Source of the DNA: Terriglobia bacterium
GTDB taxonomy: Bacteria > Acidobacteriota > Terriglobia > Bryobacterales > Bryobacteraceae
Reading direction: 5' to 3'
Length of the DNA stretch: 64,000 nucleotides
Assembly: GCA_020073265.1 (NCBI GenBank)
Contig: JAIQFN010000025.1
Coordinates: 21,280 to 85,279 of the forward strand
In this document: piece after piece, positions 24,962-34,861 of the stretch
How the letters are laid out: each line of letters opens with the position of its first letter
Position numbering within the stretch: position 1 is the first letter of the stretch
Notes under the pieces: model-generated
What the model was told of the DNA's origin: nothing
Seen by the model: the letters and a program-made list of their open reading frames with translations, nothing else
Database searches by the model: none
Made by a program: the position numbers and the translations under genes

Positions 24962-26961
24962 GGCGGCCGTGGATCGCTCGCGTGGCGGCGCTGGTTTTCG
25001 GTTCGCTGGCGATGACGGGAACCGGTTCGGCTTATTACTACTATCTGTTTTTCGTCAACGGCACGCAGAGCGCCGGTGCTCCGGCGAAGTTCGACCTGAA
25101 CTCGCTCGTGAACAAGAAGGTTCCGTTCTACATTTCCGATCAGGGACCGGCGGGGTTGGTGGCGGGCGACTCGTTCCAGGCGGTGGTGAGCGAAATCCGG
25201 GCTGCGGCGGAGGTATGGAACGGCGTCGGGACTTCGGATATACGGCTGGCGTACGGCGGGCTGTTTTCGCCGGGCCGAATCGATTCCTCTCCTAGCATCG
25301 ACGTTTCGTTCTCCGATGATGTCCCTCCGGGTCTGCTGGCAGTGGGCGCTCCGAGCAGTCTGGCGGGCCCCGCCTCGGGACCAAACGGACCGTTCGTTCC
25401 GATCACTCGCTCCTTGCTGCTGCTGCCGCGCGACATGAGCCAGGTGCCGGTCTTCGGCGCGATTCCGAGCTACAGCGAAGCTTTCTTCGTGACCCTGGTG
25501 CATGAATTCGGTCACACCCTGGGGCTGCAGCACTCGCTGACATCCAGTGTCATGTCGACGCTGACCACCAGCGCTTCGAGCAAGTCGACGCCGCTCGGAG
25601 CCGACGACGTCGCCGCGATTTCCCTGCTCTACCCGGCGGGCGACTATCTGTCCACGGTGGGCACGATCAGCGGGCGCGTGACGATGAACGGCGCGGGAGT
25701 GGCGCTGGCTTCGGTGGTGGCGATCTCTCCCAGCAATCCCGCCATCAGCACGCTGACCAATCCGGATGGAACCTACCAGATCAACGGCATCCCGCCGGGA
25801 CAGTATTTCGTCTACGTTCATCCGCTGCCGCCGGCGGCGTATGGCGAAAGCACGCCGGACAATATTTTATACCCGTTTGATTCCAAGGGCGGTCAGATCG
25901 GGCCGAGTTACGACCCCAGCAGCCGGACTTTCGCGGCGCAGTTCTACAGCGGGCCGGGCGGCACTCGCCAATGGCAGCAGGCCCAGCCGCTGGGTGTCTT
26001 TCAGAACTACAACACGTCCGGGATCGACTTCAACGTCGGCTCGCGCCCCTTCGAAGCGGTGTATTCGGTGCGCACTTATGGATACACGCAGGCCGGGATC
26101 TACGTGAGCCCGGCGCCAGTCTCGTTGGGAGCGCAGGCGGCGATTCCACTGGCTGCGACCGGCGCGGGATTGCTGCAAAACAACGCCGTGACGCCGGGAC
26201 TCAGCATTGGCACGTTGGGCAGCGTGGCGCAGATCGCCGATCTGAGGCCCTATCCGCCTCCGTCGCCTTACATCGCGCTAGACGTGCAGCAGACCGCTTT
26301 CGGAGTGGGTCCGGGGCCCAAGCATCTACTCTTTTCGACAGCCAACGATGTGTACGTTCTGCCTTCGGCCTTTACGGTGGTCACCGATCCGCCGCCGTTC
26401 ATCAGCTCGGTGACGCCGGCGCTGGACGCGAACGGGAGCCGGGCCGTGGTGGTGGCCGGAAGTTCGATCACCGGAAGCACCCGAATCCTGTTCGATGGAC
26501 TGGCGGGCGTGATTCAGACGGTCCGGGATGACGGGTCGCTCGTGGTGACACCGCCTCAGGCGCCGGGCAGCTACGTGGCACCGGTGGTGGCGCTGAATCC
26601 CGATGGGCAGAGTTCACTGTTCCTGCAGTCGACGCCGCCGACCTTCACCTACGACGCGACGGGGGCGCAGGCTTCCGTGGTGGTTTCGCCCAGCGTGCTG
26701 GCCCCGGGCGTGGATACTACCGTCACCATCACCGGCGCCGGCACGAACTTCATCGACGGGCTGACGCAGGTTGGATTCGGAACCAGCGACGTGGTGGTGA
26801 AGCAAGTGACGGTGCAGAGTCCCACGCAGATGAGCTTCGTGGTGGGCGCGAATTCGCTGGTGCCCACCAGCCGCATCACGATCACGACCGGGCTGCGGAT
26901 CATTTCACAGGCGCTCGGGTATCAGGTGGTCACGACCGACTCACCGCAAACCAGCCACTAG
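24958..26961 (+). CDS. Secreted matrixin-like zinc metalloprotease with carboxypeptidase-regulatory and IPT-like domains
   Basis: This 667-residue protein has a signal peptide at residues 1-22. The zinc signature HEFGHTLGLQH (residues about 182-192) has the HExxHxxGxxH form of metzincins, with a Met-turn (SSVMSTL) shortly after. Then a carboxypeptidase-regulatory-like domain begins at GTISGRVTMNGAGV and includes NPDGTYQINGIPPGQY. The C-terminal 300 residues are beta-sandwich material with IPT/TIG-like features (LAPGVDTTVTITGAG). The start codon overlaps the stop of the small secreted protein. It probably digests external proteins. A prodomain cysteine switch was not seen. Confidence 0.85.
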   Translation: MRRPWIARVAALVFGSLAMTGTGSAYYYYLFFVNGTQSAGAPAKFDLNSLVNKKVPFYISDQGPAGLVAGDSFQAVVSEIRAAAEVWNGVGTSDIRLAYGGLFSPGRIDSSPSIDVSFSDDVPPGLLAVGAPSSLAGPASGPNGPFVPITRSLLLLPRDMSQVPVFGAIPSYSEAFFVTLVHEFGHTLGLQHSLTSSVMSTLTTSASSKSTPLGADDVAAISLLYPAGDYLSTVGTISGRVTMNGAGVALASVVAISPSNPAISTLTNPDGTYQINGIPPGQYFVYVHPLPPAAYGESTPDNILYPFDSKGGQIGPSYDPSSRTFAAQFYSGPGGTRQWQQAQPLGVFQNYNTSGIDFNVGSRPFEAVYSVRTYGYTQAGIYVSPAPVSLGAQAAIPLAATGAGLLQNNAVTPGLSIGTLGSVAQIADLRPYPPPSPYIALDVQQTAFGVGPGPKHLLFSTANDVYVLPSAFTVVTDPPPFISSVTPALDANGSRAVVVAGSSITGSTRILFDGLAGVIQTVRDDGSLVVTPPQAPGSYVAPVVALNPDGQSSLFLQSTPPTFTYDATGAQASVVVSPSVLAPGVDTTVTITGAGTNFIDGLTQVGFGTSDVVVKQVTVQSPTQMSFVVGANSLVPTSRITITTGLRIISQALGYQVVTTDSPQTSH

Positions 26962-26989
26962 CGGACTGAGACTTGTCTGCCGTCCTCAT

Positions 26990-27026
26990 GAGTGGAGACG
27001 CGGCACGCAAGAGCGCGTGCGCCGTG
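26990..27026 (-). repeat. REP-like palindromic element, copy 1
   Basis: On the minus strand this reads GGCGCACGCGCTCTTGCGTG followed by CCGCGT, matching the other copies with two or three changes. It lies between the matrixin gene and the 3' end of the DUF4175 gene, and only the first hairpin of the element is well kept. Confidence 0.7.
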
Positions 27027-27180
27027 GTTTAACAACGCGATCGCCGCCAATGGGGCGAAGGGCGAGAAGAGCCACAGAAGTATTCCGATTTTGATCCCGA
27101 TGCAAGACGAATCCAAGAGGCACCTGCCTTCAATTTCCGCATCGACCGATGCGCGGAAAGTGTGAGGCGCCTCAAGGAGG

Positions 27181-30100
27181 CTATTTCTTCTTGCTTAGCT
27201 TGCGGAAGTATTCCGCGATGGCGTCCGAATAGCCCTGCGGGACTGTTTCGGTGCCGGCGCTGCGAACCTGGTCGGCGTTCTTTTCGTCCAGCTTGCGGCG
27301 CAGCTCGAGTTCCAGGCGCTCCAGGCCCGGCAGCACTTCGCGGTTGATGCGGCCCTGCAGTTCGCCATCGTTTTGATAGGCCGGATTCAGGGAATGCATC
27401 AACTGCAGGTAGTCGCCGATCATGTCGGGATTGTTGCGGAAGAAGTCGCGCAGCGAGTTCAAGTCGCGAGCGGACTCGCGATTAGCCTGATCCAGCGGGA
27501 TCCAGCCGTTGTAGGGCGTTACGGGTCCGGGACCGCCGTAGGCGCCGCCCCAGTTGTTGCCGTTCCAGGCGCCGCCCGGTCCACCGGCCTGCTGCCCGCC
27601 GTTCGGTTGCTGGCCGCCGCTGTTGGGTTGTCCACCCTGTTGTCCGTTGCCGCCTTGCTGGCCGTTACCGGCTTGCTGTCCGTTTCCGTTTTGCTGGCCG
27701 GGTTGCTGACCAGGCTGCTGGCCCTGCTGACCGGGTTGTTGACCTGGCTGACCCGCTCGGCCTTGGCCATTCTGGTTGCCAGGCTGCTGGCCATTCCGGT
27801 TGCCGGGCTGCTGGCGGTTTTGCTGCCGGCCAGGCGCCTCGAGCGACTGCTGCAAGCGGCTGCGCGCGCCTTCGAGCTGCGCCAGGGCCTTCTCCAGTTC
27901 ACCCTTGTCGTCGCCCGGACCTTTTCCAGGCTGCCCGTTCTGCGCCATGGCGGCTTGCGCATCGTGGATGTTCTGGCTTAGTTCGTTCAGCCCGTTGGTG
28001 ACGGTGGATTCGCGCACCCAGGCCTGCATGCCGTAGCCTTGCCGGATCCACTGGCCGAGCTGGCGCATGTGCATCTCGAGTTCCTGCTGCTGGGCCTGGC
28101 CGAGCCCCTCGCGCAGTTTGCTGGACACAGGATTCTGAGCGCCGGCCAAGCTGCGGGCGGTATCGGCCATGTCCTTTTCGATCTGCTTGAGCTGGTCGGC
28201 CATCTGGTCCTTTTCGGCGCCCATGCGATCGGCCTGTTGGCGCGTCTGGCCCGGCTGATTGCCGGTGACCATCTGGCGCAGGCGATTCTGGAAATCGGTC
28301 TGTTGTCCGGCTAGTTGATTAGCGCGGCGAGCCAGGTCGTCGAGCGCGGCGGAAGCGTTCTGATGCTGCATGCCGCTCAAAATGTCTTTGGATTCCTGGA
28401 GGCCTTGCGCGGCGCGCTGCTGGCTGGCGCGGGCCTGCTCGGAATTCTGGTTTTGCGGATTCTCCGCATTGCGCATGTCCTCGGTGGCGCGCTGCAGGCG
28501 CTCGATGGCGCGCTGGAGTTGCGGACTGGCGATGGAACCGGTGCTCCCCTGTCCGCTCTGCTGGCCGGGCTGTCCGGAAGAAGAAGACTGCTGCCCGTTG
28601 GCCTGCTGCTGGCTGGAGGACTGCTGGCCTTGCTGCGAATCAGACTGCTGCGACTGGCTGCCGCGCTGCAGTTGCTCCATCTGGCGCTTGAGCTCTTCGG
28701 CCTCGCGGCGGAGCATCTCCTGTTCCCAGCGCTGGCGGAAGGCCTGCTGCTGATCTTTCTGCTGGGCCAATTCCTGCTGGCGTCGCGCGAGTTCCTGCAG
28801 CTTCTGCAGCGCGGCGTCGATTTCCTTGGCGCGGGAGTCGGAAGCCGACTGGCGGCCGGTCTCATACTGGTTCTTTTCGCGGTCCAGTTCCAGATCGGCG
28901 AGGTTCTCGAGATCCCGTCCCATGCTGCCGCCGCCACCACCGCCTCCGCCCCGGCTTCCGAACGCCACTTGGATATCGCGGAAGGTGGCTTCGGCGCGCA
29001 GGGCGTGCTGCAGGGCTTGCTGCTCGGGCGGAAGGGCATCGGTCCACTTTTGAGTCCGGATCTTCTGCGCGGACTCGGTCATGGCCTTGGCGGCCTCTTC
29101 CATGTCGGTGGCGAAGGTCTTGAACTGCGAGTTGGCGTCGGCGAGTTCTCGAGCCTTCATGCGATTGGCGAGCGAGAGCGCCTGCGCCGCGAGCTTGTCT
29201 TCCTGCTCGGCGAGAAACTTGGCGTCGTCGGAGGCCTGCGAAGGATTCTTGGCGCCGCTCTTCTGCTGGTTCCAGGTAGCGGCGATGATGTCCTTCTGGC
29301 GCTGCGAAATCTGCCCGGTGGGGTCGTCGCCACCCGCACCGCCGCCACCGCCACCGCCCGCTTCCTGCGACTGTGAATAGTTGCGCTCGAACGGTTCGGC
29401 CTGGATGAAATACATGTCGGTCTTGGAAGTATTGCGGGCGTCGCGCGCGCTGGCGTAAACACTCACCAGGTCGCCCGGCGCCAGCTTATAGTCTTCCAGC
29501 GCGATCAGATATTTTCCGTCGGCGGTTTTCGTTCCTTTTTGGCCGAGCAGCGACACCACTTTCTCCGCGCCGCCGTTCACCGAATAGTGCAGGCTGAGGT
29601 CGTTGAGGCCGAAGTCATCGGTAGCGCTCACCGCGACGGTCACTTCTTCGACGGGATTCACCTTGGCGTCGCGCCCTGGCCGATCGATCTTCACCGTCGG
29701 GGCGTTGTCCTTGCGCGCCTCGATGAAGAAGTCCTCGGTCATGCGCACGTTTTCGCCCTGCTCGAGCGCCGCGACGTGGTACATGCCGTCCTTGTCGATA
29801 TTGACGCGGGCGGTGAGCCAATTCCCTTCCCCGCCCTTCAGCTCGATCTGGCGGTCGTCACCGAGCATTAGCACGCCCTTGTTCAATGGGCGGTCGGTCT
29901 GGATGGCGACGTCGGCTTGGGTGCCTTCCACCGCGCGCAGATCGCCGCCGGGATCTTCCACCATGTCCTTCATGCCGGTCCAGGCGGGATAGTGATAAGT
30001 GACCCTGATCTTCTTGATTCCCGGAAGATCGATCACTCGCAGGTTGTAATGTTTGGAGTTCAGGGCGCCGGCTTCGACATAATATTCAACGTTGTTGGCC

Positions 30101-30849
30101 AAAGCGCTGAACAGAAATTCATAAGTGGAAGCGCCGGGCGTCGGCAGCATTTCCACGGGCTCCCATTTGGACGCGCCCTGATACTTGGCATACAGGCGAA
30201 CCTTGGGCGCTTCGAAACCCATCAATTGCGCGGTGACCAGTTGATCGGCCTTGCGCCGGACGGTGCGGTCGCCGGGAGTGACGACGATATCGTAAAAGGC
30301 GTGATTGGTTCCGTGCTTGGGCGCGCCGGCCCAGAGCAGCGAAGTTCCGTAGCCCAGGTAGCCCGGGCCTGCCAGGATCAACCACAGCAGCACGGCCACG
30401 GCCAGTCCGGCGGAGGTGAAGAATCCAACGATGGGCCCGGCGGGAGCCAACCGGTCCGGCTGGCTGTTCTGGGCCACGCGCAGTGCGTCGGAGGCCAGCA
30501 GTTGCGTGAACGGGTCCGTTGCATTCGGACGTTCGGCCAGCGTGAGGAGGCGTTCCTGAAAATCCGGAAAGCTGCGTTCGGCGCGGCGCGCGGCTTTACG
30601 GCGGTTGAGTTCGAGCAGCGGGATCACCAGGCCAAAAGCGATGGCGGTGGCGACGGAAAGAAATAGAAGAATGCGGGCCGACAGCAGGCTGGCCGGGGAG
30701 AAGGCATAACGGTTGATGATCCAGACCAGAAAGACGGTCACCGCGAGGGCCGAGACCGTGGCCAGGGAAGCGCCTTTAGAAAATGCGAGCAGCCGAAGGC
30801 GGCTCTCCAGGCGTCGCAAGTACGCGTTGAGTTGATCGAGGGCGTTCAT
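27181..30849 (-). CDS. DUF4175-like large membrane protein with Gln-rich C-terminal region
   Basis: This 1222-residue protein is the last gene of the MoxR operon. It has transmembrane helices near residues 20-45, 58-80 and 145-165. A large extracytoplasmic part with beta-sandwich segments follows (VTPGDRTVRRKADQL, and VTVAVSATDDFGLNDLSLHY). Residues about 530-1000 are predicted coiled coil, rich in Gln, Ala and Arg. Residues about 1010-1100 are a low-complexity stretch of Gln, Gly, Asn and Pro. The domain order matches DUF4175 proteins of Acidobacteriota and proteobacteria, whose function is unknown. It follows the BatA/VWA gene without a gap. A structural role in the envelope assembly served by the MoxR ATPase is the inference. 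Confidence 0.8.
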   Translation of the reverse strand: MNALDQLNAYLRRLESRLRLLAFSKGASLATVSALAVTVFLVWIINRYAFSPASLLSARILLFLSVATAIAFGLVIPLLELNRRKAARRAERSFPDFQERLLTLAERPNATDPFTQLLASDALRVAQNSQPDRLAPAGPIVGFFTSAGLAVAVLLWLILAGPGYLGYGTSLLWAGAPKHGTNHAFYDIVVTPGDRTVRRKADQLVTAQLMGFEAPKVRLYAKYQGASKWEPVEMLPTPGASTYEFLFSALANNVEYYVEAGALNSKHYNLRVIDLPGIKKIRVTYHYPAWTGMKDMVEDPGGDLRAVEGTQADVAIQTDRPLNKGVLMLGDDRQIELKGGEGNWLTARVNIDKDGMYHVAALEQGENVRMTEDFFIEARKDNAPTVKIDRPGRDAKVNPVEEVTVAVSATDDFGLNDLSLHYSVNGGAEKVVSLLGQKGTKTADGKYLIALEDYKLAPGDLVSVYASARDARNTSKTDMYFIQAEPFERNYSQSQEAGGGGGGGAGGDDPTGQISQRQKDIIAATWNQQKSGAKNPSQASDDAKFLAEQEDKLAAQALSLANRMKARELADANSQFKTFATDMEEAAKAMTESAQKIRTQKWTDALPPEQQALQHALRAEATFRDIQVAFGSRGGGGGGGGSMGRDLENLADLELDREKNQYETGRQSASDSRAKEIDAALQKLQELARRQQELAQQKDQQQAFRQRWEQEMLRREAEELKRQMEQLQRGSQSQQSDSQQGQQSSSQQQANGQQSSSSGQPGQQSGQGSTGSIASPQLQRAIERLQRATEDMRNAENPQNQNSEQARASQQRAAQGLQESKDILSGMQHQNASAALDDLARRANQLAGQQTDFQNRLRQMVTGNQPGQTRQQADRMGAEKDQMADQLKQIEKDMADTARSLAGAQNPVSSKLREGLGQAQQQELEMHMRQLGQWIRQGYGMQAWVRESTVTNGLNELSQNIHDAQAAMAQNGQPGKGPGDDKGELEKALAQLEGARSRLQQSLEAPGRQQNRQQPGNRNGQQPGNQNGQGRAGQPGQQPGQQGQQPGQQPGQQNGNGQQAGNGQQGGNGQQGGQPNSGGQQPNGGQQAGGPGGAWNGNNWGGAYGGPGPVTPYNGWIPLDQANRESARDLNSLRDFFRNNPDMIGDYLQLMHSLNPAYQNDGELQGRINREVLPGLERLELELRRKLDEKNADQVRSAGTETVPQGYSDAIAEYFRKLSKKK

Positions 30850-32859
30850 TTACGCTGCCTCCTTCTCCACCGATAAATATCGGCTGGCGATCACTGATTC
30901 GATTATGGCGGTTATTAAGACCAATAGCAAAGCGTAGCGCCACAGGCTCCAGGGACGGGATGGATTGCCGGAGGAATCGCCGGAGGCGGACGCTTCGGTG
31001 CTGCTGCCGGTGTTGCGCCACAGGTCCAGCGTCTCCTTGGGCACTGGCGTGAGGTCGGATTCCTGGCGGTCGGCGTGGACCGCCACAAATTCCTGGCGGC
31101 CGGCGGTGCGGTGAATCTCGTAATAACCTTCGCGCGTGACCTGAAAGGACACCGCGGTGGTGGCCTCTTTGAGCGACAGAGGATGCTGGCCGTCGGGATC
31201 GACCACTTCGACCGCGGCGCCGTGCTCCTTGGCGGAGCGCAGCTCGATGTAGGAATCGACCGCCACGTTGGTGGATTGCTCCTGCTGGCCTCCCAGGTAG
31301 CGCGCGGTCTCTTCGACGAACGGAACAAAGGAGGCGTGCAGCGGCAGATCGTTGGTGATCTTGTCGAAGGCGGAGCTGAACACCAGCACGCGGCCCTCGC
31401 CCACCTGCTTTTCGAGCACCAGCGGTACCTGATTGGTGAGCCGTGCGATAACGCGCGAGTCGCCGGGTTCGACGCGAACCACCTGGTAAAACTGGACTCC
31501 ATCCAGCTTGTTGGCGCGGCGCAGCGAAGGATGCTCGCCATCGGCGCTGCCGACGATCTGGAAGCGTTCGCCCTCGTGCGAGGCGTAGCTGGTGCCCTGG
31601 ATGGTTTCATTCGATACGGGCACGCGGGTTAGCGCGGCCGATGCGGTTCCTAGCGCCACCAGCAGCGAGCCTCCCGAACTGACGTAACTACGCAAGCTGT
31701 TTTCCAGACCCGCCGGCATGGAGCCGATGTCGGAAAGCACCACGAAGGCGTACTTGGAGAAAGCCTGGTTGGCGGCCTGCTCAACGGCCAGAGGCTCCAG
31801 AACGAAGCCGGCTTCGGGCACCGACTCGAGCGCCGCACGATAATACAGCTCGCCGCGCTGTTCGCCAGCGGCGTGCAGGAACAACACCGGGTGCGGATCG
31901 GCGCGCTCGATGGCGAACGGGAAGCGATCGTCTTGGCTGAGCGAGTCGTCCGGTTCGATGCGGATCTCGGCTTTGTGGAAACCGTGCGGCGACTCGAGCG
32001 ACAGGAACTCGACCGTCGCGCGCCCGTTCGCGGGCACGTCCACCGATTTGCTTTCGAGCACCTTGCCATCCAGGGCGAGCGAGACGGTGCGCTTGGCCTG
32101 GTCGGCGCCCACGCTCGAAATGACGGCCTGCACCCGGACTTTCTTGGGGTCGTAGATCTTGGCGGGCGCGGTGACGCTTTCCACCATCCAGTTGGGATCC
32201 TTGGGATCGGCCACCGAATGCAGGACCAGATTGGTGTCGGGCGCCAGGCGCAGGTCGGCGAAGGCGGGCGGCAGCGACGACTTTTGCATATCGCTCGCGA
32301 AATGCACCTCCAGCGGCATGCGGGCCGACTGGGCGATGGTGCGCAAGGCGCGCGCGAACTCGGCAAACGAGCTGCGCTCATCCGATGGCTGGATGGATTG
32401 GATAGCGGCCTTGAGCTGATCGGTATCCTCCACCGCCTGGGTCATGAAATGCACGCGCGATCCGACCGCCAGAACCTGGCCGCGCTCGCCGGGCTTGAGG
32501 TTCGAGACCGCGCTCAAGGCCACCTGCTTGGCGCGCCCAAGGTGATTCGCGTAGCGCATGCTGAAGGAGTTGTCGACCGCCAGGATCAGCATCTTGCGCC
32601 CGCCGCCCGCGGCCGCGGTGCGGTTGACGAACGGATTGGCGAAAGCCAGCGCCAGCAACAGCAGCAGTGCGATGCGCAGAGAGAGCAGCAGCAGATAGCG
32701 CAGGCGGCGATGCTTGATGGAGCTCTGGATGCGCTTTTCGAAGAACATCAGGGAGCTGAACGGATGCGGCGTGCTGCGGTATTGCTGCAGCAAGTGGATC
32801 CACAACGGCAAGCCGATTAATGCCGCGCCGGCCAGAAACCAAGGCGCCAGGAAACCCAC
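30850..32859 (-). CDS. BatA-like membrane protein with von Willebrand A domain
   Basis: This 669-residue protein starts with the BatA N-terminal helix pair (FLAPWFLAGAALIGLPLWIHL, and a second helix around LLLLLALAFANPF). A VWA domain follows with the metal-binding DxSxS motif as DNSFS in LAVDNSFSMRYA (about residues 90-97). The middle has a beta domain and a class I glutamine amidotransferase-like region (VVLSDIGSMPAGLENSL). A last transmembrane helix is near the C-terminus. BatA-type proteins work with MoxR ATPases and DUF58 proteins. It is adjacent to DUF4175 (stop and start abut) and overlaps DUF58 by 1 bp. Confidence 0.85.
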   Translation of the reverse strand: MGFLAPWFLAGAALIGLPLWIHLLQQYRSTPHPFSSLMFFEKRIQSSIKHRRLRYLLLLSLRIALLLLLALAFANPFVNRTAAAGGGRKMLILAVDNSFSMRYANHLGRAKQVALSAVSNLKPGERGQVLAVGSRVHFMTQAVEDTDQLKAAIQSIQPSDERSSFAEFARALRTIAQSARMPLEVHFASDMQKSSLPPAFADLRLAPDTNLVLHSVADPKDPNWMVESVTAPAKIYDPKKVRVQAVISSVGADQAKRTVSLALDGKVLESKSVDVPANGRATVEFLSLESPHGFHKAEIRIEPDDSLSQDDRFPFAIERADPHPVLFLHAAGEQRGELYYRAALESVPEAGFVLEPLAVEQAANQAFSKYAFVVLSDIGSMPAGLENSLRSYVSSGGSLLVALGTASAALTRVPVSNETIQGTSYASHEGERFQIVGSADGEHPSLRRANKLDGVQFYQVVRVEPGDSRVIARLTNQVPLVLEKQVGEGRVLVFSSAFDKITNDLPLHASFVPFVEETARYLGGQQEQSTNVAVDSYIELRSAKEHGAAVEVVDPDGQHPLSLKEATTAVSFQVTREGYYEIHRTAGRQEFVAVHADRQESDLTPVPKETLDLWRNTGSSTEASASGDSSGNPSRPWSLWRYALLLVLITAIIESVIASRYLSVEKEAA

Positions 32860-33758
32860 TAAAGCCTCCCCTTGCGGATCAGAAAATATTCCAGCATGGC
32901 GGCATCGAGCGGCCGGTCGGTGGGGAGCAGGAAGTAGTCGACGTTCGCCGCGGCGGCCTTCTTCTTCAGTCCATCGATGTGCGCATCGATCTTGGGCTTG
33001 TATTCCTCGCGCGCGTACTCGGGCGAGACTTCCAGCGCGTCTTTGGTTTCCATGTCCACCAGCAGCACGGGTTCCTTCAACTTAGGACGAATCTCCTGCG
33101 GATCGAGGACATGGAACAGGATCAGGTCGTTGCCGCGGAAGCGCAGCGGCGCCACGGTGTTGATGACGGTCTCGGGCTGTTCATAGAAGTCCGAAATCAC
33201 GACTACGATGCCGCGGCGGCGCAGGAACTGCTGAAAATGGATGAACGGCTTGGCGAAATCGGTGCGCGTACCGAGCTGGGCCTGCTCGATGGCGTGCGCC
33301 ACGCGCATGAACTGGCCCTGGCGCGTGGAGGGCTGGACGTAGTTACGGACATCGTCGTCGAAGACGATCACTCCGGCGGCGTCGCGCTGCTGGTTGGCCA
33401 TGTAAGCGAGCGACACAGCCAGGTAGCGCCCGTAGTCCAGCTTGGTGATGCGATGCGAGCTGTATCCCATGGACGCGCTCGAGTCCAGCATGAGGGTGAG
33501 CTGGCTGTTGGTCTCGCCGCGATAGCGCTTCAGATAGGCGCGCTCGGTGCGGGCGAACACGTTCCAATCGACGTGCCGGAGGTCGTCGCCGGGCGTGTAG
33601 GCGCGGTACTCGGCGAACTCCTGGCTGAAGCCGAAGTCGGGGGACTTATGCAGACCGGCGACGAAACCGTCCACTACGGTTTTCGCCACCAGGTCGAGAT
33701 GGGATAAGCCGGCTAGTAACGCCGGGTCGATAAAGCGGGTTGGAGTATGGGGTAACAC
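32859..33758 (-). CDS. DUF58 domain protein
   Basis: This 299-residue protein has the DUF58 core EYRAYTPGDDLRHVDWNVFA (about residues 49-68) followed by a VWA-like region with DSSASM as MIDAS motif. Its C-terminal half keeps the fold with DFYEQPETVINTVAPL. DUF58 proteins are the usual partners of MoxR AAA ATPases. The start is a GTG at 33758. A 74-bp gap with a REP-like element separates it from moxR, the only larger gap in the operon, so expression after this point may be tuned separately. Confidence 0.9.
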   Translation of the reverse strand: MLPHTPTRFIDPALLAGLSHLDLVAKTVVDGFVAGLHKSPDFGFSQEFAEYRAYTPGDDLRHVDWNVFARTERAYLKRYRGETNSQLTLMLDSSASMGYSSHRITKLDYGRYLAVSLAYMANQQRDAAGVIVFDDDVRNYVQPSTRQGQFMRVAHAIEQAQLGTRTDFAKPFIHFQQFLRRRGIVVVISDFYEQPETVINTVAPLRFRGNDLILFHVLDPQEIRPKLKEPVLLVDMETKDALEVSPEYAREEYKPKIDAHIDGLKKKAAAANVDYFLLPTDRPLDAAMLEYFLIRKGRL

Positions 33759-33795
33759 TTGGTGTTTCTAGTTCGTCGCTGCCTGGCGTCGACAG

Positions 33796-33832
33796 GAGTG
33801 GCGACGCGGCACGCACGAGTGCGCGCGCCACA
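33796..33832 (-). repeat. REP-like palindromic element, copy 2
   Basis: On the minus strand it reads GTGGCGCGCGCACTCGTGCG then TGCCGCGT. The inner palindrome GCGCAC...GTGCG is clear. It fills the gap between the MoxR gene and the DUF58 gene of the same operon and ends next to the moxR stop codon. Confidence 0.75.
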
Positions 33833-34855
<1,023 letters not shown>

Positions 34856-34861
34856 GATTTT

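Noticed and set aside
28315..29376. Leu-rich plus-strand frame that looks like a membrane protein
   Set aside because: It is the complement of the Gln-rich coiled-coil part of the DUF4175 gene, where Gln codons read as Leu codons on the other strand.
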